A stretch of DNA of 64,000 nt from an uncultured Bacteroidales bacterium (GTDB lineage Bacteria; Bacteroidota; Bacteroidia; Bacteroidales; Bacteroidaceae), in NCBI GenBank assembly GCA_902798615.1, contig CADBXL010000003.1, forward strand, positions 85,288 to 149,287. The letters run 5' to 3'. Under the pieces are notes generated by a model. That model worked only from the letters and a program-made list of their open reading frames with translations. It was not told the origin of the DNA and did no database searches. The position numbers and the translations under genes were made by a program. Positions 19,514-27,797 of the stretch are shown piece after piece; the first letter of the stretch is position 1; the number at the start of each line of letters is the position of its first letter.

Positions 19514-20845
19514 ATGAAACCAGTAAAATACGCCCTTCTCATGATAGCCCTATTGCTATCGCCTATAAAGTTGATGAGCATGACAGAAGATGAAGCTCGC
19601 GACTATATAAAGGAATTCATCAGCAAGCAGCAGGATTTCGGCAAATACGACGAAACCCTTAAGTTGACATTTGCAAACATTAATATAGATGACAACGGTG
19701 TCAAGGTAATCTTCAATAAGGAAGACGATGTATTCAATCCATTATTCCCGGAGCTTACTGAAGGAAAGTTCAAAACCGTTGCGCAGGAGAACCGATACGT
19801 AAACCATCAGTTCGGACTTTATTTCCTTATGCGTGAAGCAATAAAGAATCCGAAATTCCTTGATGCACTCAAGGATTCAAATATCTCATGGGACGTATTT
19901 GTTATGAACCCACGCCAAAACGTGCCATATTACACAACTTCCTTTGGTTACAGGGATGTAGCCAACGCCATGCTCATCAATAATAATGATGAAAACACCG
20001 ACTTCAAGACATTCCTTTCAATATCACTCGTTGACCGAGCGCTCAAGAGTCTCATGGAACAGGTTTACATTCCGCATGACAGCATAGGAATATCGTATGC
20101 ACGCCTAAGCCAGAACGTACTTAAATGCACAATGCTTACCACAAGCGACTCTTACCCAAAGATAACGGCAACCAATGGTATGGTAGCACGCAACGAATGG
20201 ATTGAGGCTTTCGTAGAGGGATGTATGGCAAAGAACTATTACAAGCAGCTTCTGAGCGTACTGAAGACAAAGCAGCCTACTGTTCAGATTCATGTGGAAG
20301 ACATCCACAAGAAATACGACCCGGTAACATACACAATAAGCACATACGAAATTCTTGCAGCTGCACAACAGAGTACAACAGGCGGTCTCTCTGCAGCCGA
20401 CTATATCGTACAGCAGATTGGCGGTACAAAACAGAAGGACAAGGATCTGGGACTATTCATGCAGAAATATGGTGATGTAGTTACTCAGATGAAACGAATA
20501 GCAGAGATAAATGCCGACAAATCAAGGCGTGTTTATGAAGTGGTTGACGAAATGCCAGAGTTTCCTGGTGGAACTCTTGCACTCACAAACTACCTTACCA
20601 ATCAGGTTAATTACCCAACTGTAGCATTACAGAACAAGATACAGGGACGTGTGATATGCGAGTTTGTTATCACAAACGAAGGAAAAGTAACCAACGTGAA
20701 AATCGCAGAACCGACGAATCCGCTTCTTGATGCTGAGGCAAAGCGTGTTATCACATCAATGCCAAACTGGATTCCAGGACGCAATCGTGGTGAAAGAGTT
20801 AACACAAAATATAGTGTACCTGTCACCTTCACGCTCCCGAACTAA
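19514..20845 (+). CDS. Secreted protein with C-terminal TonB domain
   Basis: A signal-like segment (residues 1-22) is followed by about 320 residues of unknown fold. The C-terminal TonB domain spans about 350-443, beginning PEFPGGTLALTNYL and including YPTVALQNKIQGRV and the closing KYSVPVTFTLP. The PEFPGG motif and VPVTFTL end are typical of Bacteroidetes energy-transducer-like proteins. TonB couples the proton-motive force to outer-membrane receptors, but this protein lacks the usual proline-rich linker, so it could be a regulator or accessory protein instead. Confidence 0.75.
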   Translation: MKPVKYALLMIALLLSPIKLMSMTEDEARDYIKEFISKQQDFGKYDETLKLTFANINIDDNGVKVIFNKEDDVFNPLFPELTEGKFKTVAQENRYVNHQFGLYFLMREAIKNPKFLDALKDSNISWDVFVMNPRQNVPYYTTSFGYRDVANAMLINNNDENTDFKTFLSISLVDRALKSLMEQVYIPHDSIGISYARLSQNVLKCTMLTTSDSYPKITATNGMVARNEWIEAFVEGCMAKNYYKQLLSVLKTKQPTVQIHVEDIHKKYDPVTYTISTYEILAAAQQSTTGGLSAADYIVQQIGGTKQKDKDLGLFMQKYGDVVTQMKRIAEINADKSRRVYEVVDEMPEFPGGTLALTNYLTNQVNYPTVALQNKIQGRVICEFVITNEGKVTNVKIAEPTNPLLDAEAKRVITSMPNWIPGRNRGERVNTKYSVPVTFTLPN

Positions 20846-20936
20846 GAAGAGACATTGACGAAACCAAAGAAAAAAAAAACACACCATAAACACCTTTTGT
20901 ACATTTTACAGAAATCGTACAACGTATTCATGTCTC

Positions 20937-20971
20937 ACTCCCAGTGCTACGGTGCTGGGAGTTTCTCTTTC
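20937..20971 (+). terminator. Terminator after the TonB-domain gene
   Basis: An 8-bp stem ACTCCCAG/CTGGGAGT around a 10-nt loop, followed by TTCTCTTTCT. Confidence 0.8.
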
Positions 20972-21050
20972 TATAGCTCATGAGAATTTCTTTGGCTAAT
21001 TAAAAAGAACAAGGAGCACTTCCCCTTCAGAAAGCACTCCTCATTCCTCG

Positions 21051-21124
21051 TGACCTTGATGGGATTCAAACCCATGACCTTCAGAACCGGAATCTGACGC
21101 TCTATTCAGCTAAGCTACAAGGCC
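21051..21124 (-). tRNA. tRNA-Arg(CCG)
   Basis: On the minus strand it folds with acceptor stem GGCCTTG/CAAGGTC (one G-U), anticodon stem TCAGA/TCTGA, loop TTCCGGT giving anticodon CCG, and a T-arm with TTTGAATC. The CCA end is not encoded. Confidence 0.93.
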
Positions 21125-21177
21125 AAGACATGTACAATTTACCATGTACAATTTACAATTTTCAGCAATCCCCACAT

Positions 21178-21258
21178 GAGCACTCCGGCTCCCTCCCTAC
21201 GTAGGGAAGTTCGATGTTGATAACATCGGAGTATGTGCAAAGCGGGGGGAGAGGCCTT
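21178..21258. repeat. Dispersed repeat also found inside the primase gene
   Basis: GGCTCCCTCCCTACGTAGGG and then GTTCGATGTTGATAACATCG, continuing GAGTATGTG. The same order, with a few changes, is in the coding sequence at 39538-39612. It contains the palindrome CGATGTTGATAACATCG. The adjacent region 20972-21050 and 21125-21177 holds nothing else I can support. Confidence 0.8.
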
Positions 21259-21260
21259 CC

Positions 21261-22121
21261 TTACATCGTCACACTCATCACATATACCACAGCAGCAGGA
21301 ATAGCCATCAGAGACGAGTCGAATCTGTCAAGCATACCTCCATGACCAGGAAGTATATTTCCACTATCCTTCACACCAAGTGTGCGCTTGAAAAGACTCT
21401 CAACGAGGTCGCCCCATGTTCCGAAAAACACAACAACCAATCCCAAGCCTATCCATTGCAAGGTGCTCAATCCTGTAGGAGTAGCACCAAAGCTCTCAAG
21501 TACATTGTTATGGTCAATATATGACATCAGCCATGCAATCAGACACACAATAATACCACCACCAATACTGCCTTCCCATGACTTCGCAGGAGAAACCCTC
21601 GGAAACAGCTTATGCTTACCCAAAAGTGATCCAGAGATATATGCTCCCGTGTCATTACACCACAAGAACACGAAGATACTCAGAGGCAACAAAAGGCCGT
21701 ATATTGTCTCACCTTCCATACTACGGAAAGCAAGCATATTAATACAAGCGAAAGGCAGAGCCACATACATCTGCGAGAGCATGGTATATGCCCAATCGTT
21801 GATGGCATCCTCATTCTTCTGATATATCTCGCTAACGAAGAGATAAACCACTGTGATGAGATAAGGAACAAAAGCAGCAGATGGAACTACCTGCATACAC
21901 CACCCAGCAAAGGCAAGGAACAGATACACACCTGCAACAGTAGATATAAAACGGTTCACCTTCACGTTCTCACGCTGATTCACAAGTCCAGTGAACTCCC
22001 AGATAGACAAACCTGTCACAAGGGCGAACAAACAGACCATTGCCAAAGGCTTGAGGAAGCAAGTCACAACAATAGCCACGAACAGAACGCCCGTGATGGT
22101 CCTAACGACAAAATTATTCAT
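21261..22121 (-). CDS. cdsA: Phosphatidate cytidylyltransferase
   Basis: Makes CDP-diacylglycerol from phosphatidic acid and CTP in the inner membrane. It is a multi-pass membrane protein with the C-terminal CdsA signature GTWGDLVESLFKR and later PGHGGMLDRFDS. The reading frame is open further upstream, but the start giving [12 protein letters not shown] (286 residues) gives the right length and overlaps the ftsH stop by 8 bp. Translational coupling with ftsH is likely. Confidence 0.94.
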   Translation of the reverse strand: MNNFVVRTITGVLFVAIVVTCFLKPLAMVCLFALVTGLSIWEFTGLVNQRENVKVNRFISTVAGVYLFLAFAGWCMQVVPSAAFVPYLITVVYLFVSEIYQKNEDAINDWAYTMLSQMYVALPFACINMLAFRSMEGETIYGLLLPLSIFVFLWCNDTGAYISGSLLGKHKLFPRVSPAKSWEGSIGGGIIVCLIAWLMSYIDHNNVLESFGATPTGLSTLQWIGLGLVVVFFGTWGDLVESLFKRTLGVKDSGNILPGHGGMLDRFDSSLMAIPAAVVYVMSVTM

Positions 22122-24231
22122 GAGCCTCACCTCCATTATTATCTGAAGCGGAAACTGAATCAGAAGCGGAATCCGCAGTACCCTTAGTACGTCTCTCCCA
22201 CTCCGCAGCCTCAGCCTCAAACTTGGCTTTCTGCTCATCATTTGCTTGAATAATCTCCTGAGCGCGTGAAGTCCAAGGACGCTTACCGAAGATACGCTCC
22301 ACATCCTCTGCGAAGATAACCTCCTTGTCAATAAGCATCTGAGCAAGCTCATTATGGCCTTCCTTATGCTCAATAAGGATAGCCTTAGCACGAGCATACT
22401 GCTCATTAATCATCTTCAGCACCTCCTCGTCAATAGTCTGGGCTGTAGCCTCAGAATATGGACGCTGGAAACTATACTCGCTGTTATTATAGTAACAGAT
22501 ATTAGGCAGTTTATCGCTCATACCTGCATACGCAATCATACCATATGCGCTCTTTGTTGCACGCTCAAGGTCGTTCATGGCTCCAGAAGAGATATGACCT
22601 GTGAAAAGCTCCTCAGCAGCACGACCGCCAAGCAAGCTACACATTTCGTCAAGCATCTGCTCCTTAGTGTTAAGCTGACGTTCCTCTGGCATATACCAAG
22701 CAGCACCGAGGGCATTTCCACGCGGAACGATACTGACCTTCACCAATGGATTAGCAAACTCCGTGAACCAAGAGATAGTGGCGTGACCAGCTTCATGAAG
22801 CGCAATAGCACGCTTCTCAGCAGCAGTCATCACCTTTGTCTTCTTCTCCAGACCTCCGATAATTCTATCAACAGCATCAAGGAAATCCTGACGGCTAACA
22901 ACCTTTGAATCGTGACGGGCAGCAATCAACGCAGCCTCGTTACATACATTAGCAATGTCAGCACCAGAGAACCCCGGTGTCTGACGAGCAAGCATATCAA
23001 TATCAAGACTTTCCTCCACCTTGATAGGTTTCAGATGCACTTGGAATATCTCCTTACGCTCTGTAAGGTCAGGAAGGTCAACATGAATCTGACGATCAAA
23101 ACGTCCTGCACGAAGCAGAGCCTTATCGAGCATATCCACACGGTTGGTAGCAGCCAGGATGATGACACCTGAGTTAGTACCGAAGCCGTCCATCTCAGTA
23201 AGCAAAGCGTTGAGGGTATTCTCACGCTCGTCATTACCGCCCATAGAAGGGTTCTTTGAACGTGCACGACCAACAGCATCAATCTCATCGATGAAGATGA
23301 TACAAGGACTCTTCTCCTTTGCCTGACGGAATGTGTCGCGAACACGAGAAGCACCAACACCTACGAACATCTCAACGAAGTCACTACCTGACATTGAGAA
23401 GAATGGAACGCCAGCCTCACCTGCAACAGCCTTCGCAAGCAAGGTCTTACCAGTTCCCGGAGGGCCTACAAGCAAAGCACCCTTAGGAATCTTACCACCA
23501 AGATCTGTGTATTTTGCAGGATTTTTCAGGAACTCAACAATCTCCTGCACCTCCTGCTTAGCGCCTATCTGTCCGGCTACATCCTTAAATGTAACGCCAA
23601 CGCTATTTTCCTTGCCATAGACACGAGCCTTCGACTTACCCACGCTGAAGACACCTCCACCGATGCCTCCACCGCCTCCCATTCTTCCCATGAAGAAGAG
23701 CCAGATAAATATGAAGAATGCCAACGGAGCGATGTTAAGAAGGAAACTCATGATGCCACCCGACTTCTCGTTGTCATAAGCCACATCACCCTTAAACTTT
23801 CCCTCTGTCTGTTTTGCATTAAGGAAGTCCTCTACCTGATCCACGCTACCAATCTCAACCTCGACATAAGGATCACGTCCCATTTCCTTGGTTGACTTCT
23901 TAAACACATCACGCACATTCCTTCCATATACGTACATGTGCAGATAGTTCTCAGGCTTATTGATTACAACTTTACTGGCATAGCCTCTATCCACATAAGC
24001 CTTGAAGGCACTATACGACACCTTATTTGTATTACCAGAGCCACTAAGCAGCGAACTGCCTCCGTCCGTGAAGAATGTCACGCACAGGGCAATCAGAATC
24101 ATCACATAGAGCCAGTTCATATTGAACTTAGGCATCCTAGGCTTATTGTCGTTATTAGAAAAATCCTGCTTTTGCATTGTATAAAACTCCGAGTTAAGCT
24201 TCGGGAGCTTCAAATTGTTTTGGTTATTCAA
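22114..24231 (-). CDS. ftsH: ATP-dependent zinc metalloprotease FtsH
   Basis: A membrane-anchored AAA+ protease for quality control. One transmembrane helix is near residues 39-55, a periplasmic segment follows, and a second helix lies before a Gly-rich stretch. The AAA domain has GPPGTGKT (Walker A), [11 protein letters not shown] (Walker B) and an SRH; the zinc site is HEAGH. The C-terminal tail is Ser/Asp/Glu-rich. The length of 705 residues is normal. It lies between rsfS and cdsA, a common Bacteroidetes order. Confidence 0.98.
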   Translation of the reverse strand: MNNQNNLKLPKLNSEFYTMQKQDFSNNDNKPRMPKFNMNWLYVMILIALCVTFFTDGGSSLLSGSGNTNKVSYSAFKAYVDRGYASKVVINKPENYLHMYVYGRNVRDVFKKSTKEMGRDPYVEVEIGSVDQVEDFLNAKQTEGKFKGDVAYDNEKSGGIMSFLLNIAPLAFFIFIWLFFMGRMGGGGGIGGGVFSVGKSKARVYGKENSVGVTFKDVAGQIGAKQEVQEIVEFLKNPAKYTDLGGKIPKGALLVGPPGTGKTLLAKAVAGEAGVPFFSMSGSDFVEMFVGVGASRVRDTFRQAKEKSPCIIFIDEIDAVGRARSKNPSMGGNDERENTLNALLTEMDGFGTNSGVIILAATNRVDMLDKALLRAGRFDRQIHVDLPDLTERKEIFQVHLKPIKVEESLDIDMLARQTPGFSGADIANVCNEAALIAARHDSKVVSRQDFLDAVDRIIGGLEKKTKVMTAAEKRAIALHEAGHATISWFTEFANPLVKVSIVPRGNALGAAWYMPEERQLNTKEQMLDEMCSLLGGRAAEELFTGHISSGAMNDLERATKSAYGMIAYAGMSDKLPNICYYNNSEYSFQRPYSEATAQTIDEEVLKMINEQYARAKAILIEHKEGHNELAQMLIDKEVIFAEDVERIFGKRPWTSRAQEIIQANDEQKAKFEAEAAEWERRTKGTADSASDSVSASDNNGGEAHE

Positions 24232-24419
24232 CTTTCGCCTCGCTAAAGTTGCAGGTTTAAAGGTTTACGGTTTTTAGGTTCTTGGGTCAGCATGCCATTC
24301 AGCAATTGAAAATTAATTTCTTAATATATTAATCTCTTAATTTCTTCCGACCTTACAACCTCAAAACCTTATAACCCATAAAGTCGAGCTTGCGAGTCTT
24401 TATATAGACCGGGGGGAAA

Positions 24420-24779
24420 TCAGTCAAGGTCTGGGATATCCTCAGCAGGAGCATCCTCCCAGAGATTCTCAAGATTGTAGAAATCACGAGCCTCAGGCAT
24501 GAACACGTGCACCATAACGTCCACATAATCCATGGCAATCCAAAGAGCATTCTCCGTACCTACAACATGAGTAGGCTTGTCCTGCAGCTCTATACGAACC
24601 ATATCCTCCACAGAGTCTGCAATAGCACTCACCTGTTGAGGATTCTGTCCCTCGCATACGATGAAATACTGACAAATAGCACCGTCTATATTGCGGAGAT
24701 CCACGATTCTGATCCCTTTACCTTTCTTCTCCTGTATGCCTTTAACGGCAACATCAACTAATTCCTTTATTGAATCCAC
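24420..24779 (-). CDS. rsfS: Ribosome silencing factor
   Basis: Binds uL14 on the large subunit and blocks subunit joining under starvation. The 119-residue protein shows the family segments DLRNIDGAICQYFIVCEG, THVVGTENALWIAMDYVDVMVH and the late ARDFYNLENLW. It is followed downstream by ftsH after 188 bp that contains only short AT repeats. A -7 box and two structured 80-bp repeats lie upstream. Confidence 0.95.
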   Translation of the reverse strand: MDSIKELVDVAVKGIQEKKGKGIRIVDLRNIDGAICQYFIVCEGQNPQQVSAIADSVEDMVRIELQDKPTHVVGTENALWIAMDYVDVMVHVFMPEARDFYNLENLWEDAPAEDIPDLD

Positions 24780-24870
24780 TATATATTTTCTTTCTTATTC
24801 TTTATATATATATTATGAACATTCACCCCTTCACTCTGTATTCTGTTTAGAGCTAAAGCGCGAATCGAAT

Positions 24871-25030
24871 GTGCAACGTGCGAAGCATCCTCGCACAACG
24901 GAAATAGTGCGTGTCAGTTCTTAAAACTGGCGCACGTCTTTGATTTCCGCGTGCAACGTGCGAAGCATCCTCGCGCGAAGCAAAAAGTGCGTGTCAGCTC
25001 ATAAAGCTGGCGCACGTTTTTATTTTGCGA
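24871..25030. repeat. Two exact-period 80-bp hairpin repeats upstream of rsfS
   Basis: GTGCAACGTGCGAAGCATCC begins at 24871 and again at 24951, and the same head starts once more at 25031. Each unit folds into a long hairpin: outer stems GGAAAT/ATTTCC in one copy and GCAAAA/TTTTGC in the other, a shared GTGCG/CGCAC stem, and inner stems CAGTT/AACTG or CAGCT/AGCTG. If transcription starts near 25030 on the minus strand, both lie in the rsfS leader. Confidence 0.85.
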
Positions 25031-25033
25031 GTG

Positions 25034-25041
25034 CAAAGTTA
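25034..25041 (-). promoter_or_regulatory. Candidate -7 box upstream of rsfS
   Basis: TAACTTTG on the minus strand immediately outside the 80-bp repeats. No -33 element at standard spacing is evident. Confidence 0.5.
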
Positions 25042-25152
25042 CTCAATATTCTTGACATTCCCCTCCAAAACTCCCAAAATTTGCATTTTTTTTTAGATTT
25101 TCGCGCAAAAGAGACGAAACATGACTTTTTTTGAAAATTTTTCTCGATTTTC

Positions 25153-25183
25153 TTGCAGGATACAGAAAAATGTTGTACCTTTG
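25153..25183 (+). promoter_or_regulatory. Promoter of tRNA-Gln
   Basis: TTG at 25153-25155, 20 nt, TACCTTTG at 25176-25183, about 50 nt before the tRNA. Confidence 0.75.
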
Positions 25184-25231
25184 CACTCGCAAACAAGAAA
25201 CAAGGAATTTTCTTGGTTTGCTAACACAAAT

Positions 25232-25302
25232 TGGGATATGGTGTAATGGTAACACTGCAGATTCTGGTCCTGCCTTTCCTGGTTCGAGTCCGGGTATCCC
25301 AA
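25232..25302 (+). tRNA. tRNA-Gln(CTG)
   Basis: Acceptor stem TGGGATA/TATCCCA with the U1-A72 pair typical of tRNA-Gln; anticodon loop TTCTGGT (anticodon CTG); T-arm CCTGG/CCGGG around TTCGAGT. The CCA end is not encoded. Confidence 0.92.
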
Positions 25303-25306
25303 CAAG

Positions 25307-25339
25307 AACGCTGAATGAGAAATCATCCAGCGTTTTTTT
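25307..25339 (+). terminator. Terminator of tRNA-Gln
   Basis: Stem AACGCTG/CAGCGTT with an inner TGA/TCA around GAAA, then a run of seven T. The following 25340-25525 holds only AT-rich DNA and a partial TTAACGTGAG motif. Confidence 0.92.
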
Positions 25340-25525
25340 ATTTACAATTTGACAATTTACGATTAACTATTTATTTAACGTGAGTTTTTCCACACATTTT
25401 TAATCTCATTTTCGTCATAACGAAAAATCTGCTCCCCCAATATCATATTTGGAGAGTTTTTATTAATTGCATAATACGAAAATGCATAAATTCCCCCCCA
25501 AAAGGAATAACTTATTACATAATAA

Positions 25526-25557
25526 TTTGCTTTTTTACATATAATTGTGTAACTTTG
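25526..25557 (+). promoter_or_regulatory. Promoter of the first DUF3990-like module
   Basis: TTTG at 25526-25529, exactly 20 nt, TAACTTTG at 25550-25557. It excludes the upstream in-frame start at 25545, which lies between the -33 and -7 elements. Confidence 0.82.
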
Positions 25558-25595
25558 CCACCAAGAGGAGTAAACCCTATCAAAAAAGACAGTCT

Positions 25596-25811
25596 ATGGT
25601 ATCAGACAAGATTGAATACATACTCATGCTCATTAAGCTGTTTGCCCGTCACTTCGGTCTCAGCAACCAACAGGCTTATAGATACATAAGTCTGCATGGC
25701 GGTATTGAGTATGCAGAGAAGCACTATAACATCCTTCACACCCTTTCATTCGAAGACCAAGTAGAAGGACTTATTGCCTATTGTCACAAGAAAGGAGGAG
25801 CACTCACATGA
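25596..25811 (+). CDS. Small DUF3791-like protein, partner A of the ART-like module
   Basis: A 71-residue helical protein starting MVSDKIEYILML. The in-frame start 51 bp upstream lies within the promoter, so this ATG is preferred. Its body (IEYAEKHYNILHTLS...VEGLIAYC) aligns with the C-terminal half of the fused protein at 62627-63052, which has the pattern YVIDNYDLLHT...IQRFI. The stop overlaps the start of the next gene by 4 bp (ATGA), implying coupling. Likely a binding or neutralising partner of the DUF3990-like enzyme; this is inference. Confidence 0.75.
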   Translation: MVSDKIEYILMLIKLFARHFGLSNQQAYRYISLHGGIEYAEKHYNILHTLSFEDQVEGLIAYCHKKGGALT

Positions 25812-26278
25812 TACTATACCACGGTTCCAACCAACGAGTCACGCAAATAGACCTCACGAAATCACGACCAGCAAAAGATTTCGGTAAGGCTTTCTATCTT
25901 TCGGAGAAAAGAGAACAGGCAATCGAAATGGCTCAATTCAAGGCTGAAACATTCGGAGGCTCTGTCATCATCAATGAATTTGAGTTTGATGAATCCGCAC
26001 TTGCAGCCCCAGACATCAAATTCTTCCGTTTTGATTCCTACACGGAAGAATGGGCACGTTTCGTCCTTGCCAACAGGTCATCAAACGTCACCAATCACGA
26101 TTATGACATAGTCTTCGGTCCGATAGCCAATGACAAGATAGGCCGTCAGATATTCAACTTCCAGTCAGGCTATATCGACTTCGACACTTTTATCAAGCGC
26201 ATACAATACCCCGAAGGAATCACTTTCCAATGGGCATTCTGTACAGAAAAAGCAATACAAAAACTCCATAGTCTATGA
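25808..26278 (+). CDS. DUF3990-family, ADP-ribosyltransferase-like protein
   Basis: 156 residues beginning MILYHGSN; an upstream in-frame start at 25781 lies inside the previous gene, so the ATG in the ATGA overlap is chosen. Motifs shared with the second copy at 62148-62630 are LYHGS, DFGKxFY, a Phe/Leu-Asp-Glu-Ser segment, and HDYDxVxGPxANDK. LYHGS plus a downstream FGK-FY resembles the NAD-binding core of ADP-ribosyltransferase folds. Toxin-like activity is inferred from size, coupling and presence of two small partners. Confidence 0.75.
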   Translation: MILYHGSNQRVTQIDLTKSRPAKDFGKAFYLSEKREQAIEMAQFKAETFGGSVIINEFEFDESALAAPDIKFFRFDSYTEEWARFVLANRSSNVTNHDYDIVFGPIANDKIGRQIFNFQSGYIDFDTFIKRIQYPEGITFQWAFCTEKAIQKLHSL

Positions 26279-26508
26279 ACATATCAGAAAGCGACTTTCA
26301 ATATATGCTCGAATGTCAGGAACGTGATATCGCAACCCTTTTGGTAGAAGAGCATCACATGACCATACATCAGGCTCTTGATATCCTATATGCTTCCGAC
26401 ACATACAAGGCATTACAAAACCCCAAGACCGGGCTTTACTTCCAATCTCCGCGATATGTATTTTCTTATCTGTATGAAGAGATGAAGACCGGAAGAATGA
26501 CGACATAA
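26275..26508 (+). CDS. Small partner B of the ART-like module
   Basis: 77 residues, overlapping the previous gene by 4 bp. The segment TIHQALDILYASDTYKAL and the later YVFSYLYEEM match the N-terminal half of the fused protein at 62627-63052 (SLDDALVYIYVNPMYERL ... ALYEEFE). No catalytic motif is seen. Together with partner A it brackets the DUF3990-like gene and is probably part of one transcript. Confidence 0.7.
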   Translation: MNISESDFQYMLECQERDIATLLVEEHHMTIHQALDILYASDTYKALQNPKTGLYFQSPRYVFSYLYEEMKTGRMTT

Positions 26509-26550
26509 AAAATCCGCTACCCAAGCAGCACGCTCGGATAGCGGATTTTT
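26508..26550. terminator. Terminator after the ART-like module
   Basis: AAAAATCCGCTA and TAGCGGATTTTT form a 12-bp stem with A/T tails on both sides, so it can serve both strands (the convergent gene ends at 26602). Confidence 0.85.
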
Positions 26551-26601
26551 AACGTTTCGGCATACAACCGATTACATGAATATTTGTATTGTAATTAACA
26601 A

Positions 26602-26961
26602 CTATATCATGGATGCGACAAAAGATTCGATGCTATCCAGTTTCACTTCTCCAGCATCTTTCCCACTCTTAGCCTCACGCATTGCCTCTAATGTCACGTC
26701 ATTAGGAACATCATCAAACAGATGTCGGGCATCAGGTAGCTTCTTACCAGAAGAATGAGTCTGACGAACCTCATCCAATGCGTTCTTCAGACTTTCACGA
26801 ACATAGGTCTGCTGAGCCTCTCGCTTATCCTCTTCAAGAAGAGCGGATAGTCGTGACGCAATAGTTTTCTGTACAGATTTCTTTTGGTTCACGATGAGTG
26901 ACCAGATAGCATCTGTTGTATTTACCGTTTCTGCTGTTGGAACGTGTAATGAAACTGCCAT
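26602..26961 (-). CDS. Antitoxin-like small protein, unpaired
   Basis: 119 residues, with a helical middle (IASRLSALLEEDKREAQQTY, then RESLKNALDEVR) and a C-terminal SIESFVASMI. It looks like the DNA-binding or antitoxin partner of small Bacteroidetes modules but no toxin lies beside it. A full promoter and a 15-bp inverted repeat at the presumed start of transcription (26982-26996) suggest self-repression. I do not recognise a named family. Confidence 0.6.
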   Translation of the reverse strand: MAVSLHVPTAETVNTTDAIWSLIVNQKKSVQKTIASRLSALLEEDKREAQQTYVRESLKNALDEVRQTHSSGKKLPDARHLFDDVPNDVTLEAMREAKSGKDAGEVKLDSIESFVASMI

Positions 26962-26981
26962 ATAATTACAAAAAGCGATTA

Positions 26982-26996
26982 GCGCTCTTTGAGCGC
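26982..26996 (-). promoter_or_regulatory. Candidate operator at the transcription start
   Basis: GCGCTC-TTT-GAGCGC is a perfect inverted repeat just downstream of the -7 box, placed to block initiation. Confidence 0.65.
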
Positions 26997-27027
26997 AAAG
27001 ATACTACATTTATCTTGAAACCACAAA
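26996..27027 (-). promoter_or_regulatory. Promoter of the antitoxin-like gene
   Basis: On the minus strand TTTG (27024-27027), 20 nt, TATCTTTG (26996-27003), an exact match to the Bacteroidetes pattern. Confidence 0.8.
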
Positions 27028-27040
27028 TCTTTTCCCTAAT

Positions 27041-27160
27041 TTAACGTGAGTTCGAGGAAAAAAATGGAAACGGATTTGTCTGATTTATCTGAAATAAATC
27101 GCGAAAATATTACTGCGCCAGCTATCAGATAAATCAGAAAAATCCGTTTCCCTTTTTATT
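27041..27160. repeat. TTAACGTGAG motif and inverted copy of the 11.2 kb palindrome
   Basis: TTAACGTGAGTTCGAGG at 27041 is followed by the palindrome GGAAACGGATTTGTCTGATT ... AATCCGTTTCC. The inner part (GCGCCAGCTATC) shows it is in the opposite orientation to the 11259 and 11689 copies. Confidence 0.8.
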
Positions 27161-27175
27161 TTTAATGTTAAATTA

Positions 27176-27337
27176 AGTAGGTGTGCAAAATTATTTTTAT
27201 TATGATTGTATTGATTAATGATGCAGGTTCAGCGCCTAAAATAAATGAGTGTAGTGACTCCTACTCGATTGTTTTTAGGTGTTGAAGATGCGCAGTAGGC
27301 GATGCAAGGATTGTATAAATAATTCTGCACACCTACT
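27176..27337. mobile_element. MITE-like element, 162 bp
   Basis: Terminal inverted repeats of about 21 bp (AGTAGGTGTGCAAAATTATTT and its complement, one or two mismatches) are flanked by TA on both sides. The interior holds a second imperfect inverted repeat (GCCTAAAA / TTTTTAGGTG) and no gene. TA flanks fit IS630/mariner-type target duplication, though no transposase is present. Confidence 0.75.
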
Positions 27338-27404
27338 TATCAATAAATCTTGTTAGATGAAAATTCGTCGAATTCACGTTGATTTAACACAATTAGCGAA
27401 TCCC

Positions 27405-27797
27405 CTACTTCATTATATCCTCTTCCTTCAACGGCTCGTAAGGACCTTCCTTAACCTCGAAGGTAACGGTACCCGACTCAAGTATCTCCACCCAATGCCA
27501 TACGCCTTTGGGAATGTGGATGCCGTAATTGTCACCTCCAGCCGAGAGGATGGTGTCTTCAATCACGTTTCTGTCATCATCATACAGAACCACACGCATA
27601 CTGCCCCTTACTAAGATGAAGGTCTCGGCACAATAACGATGGCGATGGATAGGAACAACCGTACCTGGCTCCATTGCATTGAAGAAGCGATGAGTCGCAT
27701 CCGTCAACTTCTCATGAAGGTTGTAGTTCATCCTCAAACGAGGGGACTCCTTTGCCTGCTTCGACACGGAATCCAATAACGTCTTACTGATTATCAT
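27405..27797 (-). CDS. WbuC-family cupin protein
   Basis: 130 residues with a cupin barrel; metal-binding residues are in HRHRYCAETF and HIPKGVWHWVEI. WbuC-type cupins occur in polysaccharide loci but the substrate is unknown. The start overlaps the stop of the VanZ-like gene by 4 bp (ATGA), so the two are probably coupled. A small-molecule or sugar binding role is the general family inference. Confidence 0.85.
   Translation of the reverse strand: MIISKTLLDSVSKQAKESPRLRMNYNLHEKLTDATHRFFNAMEPGTVVPIHRHRYCAETFILVRGSMRVVLYDDDRNVIEDTILSAGGDNYGIHIPKGVWHWVEILESGTVTFEVKEGPYEPLKEEDIMK

Noticed and set aside
22122-22406. N-terminal extension of CdsA
   Set aside because: It lies in another frame of ftsH and its composition (Leu/Arg/Ser-rich) is that of a shadow.
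24871-25030. CRISPR or simple tandem repeat
   Set aside because: Two copies of 80 bp with hairpin structure and no spacers.
25545-25595. Upstream start of the first small partner gene
   Set aside because: The start lies between the promoter elements.
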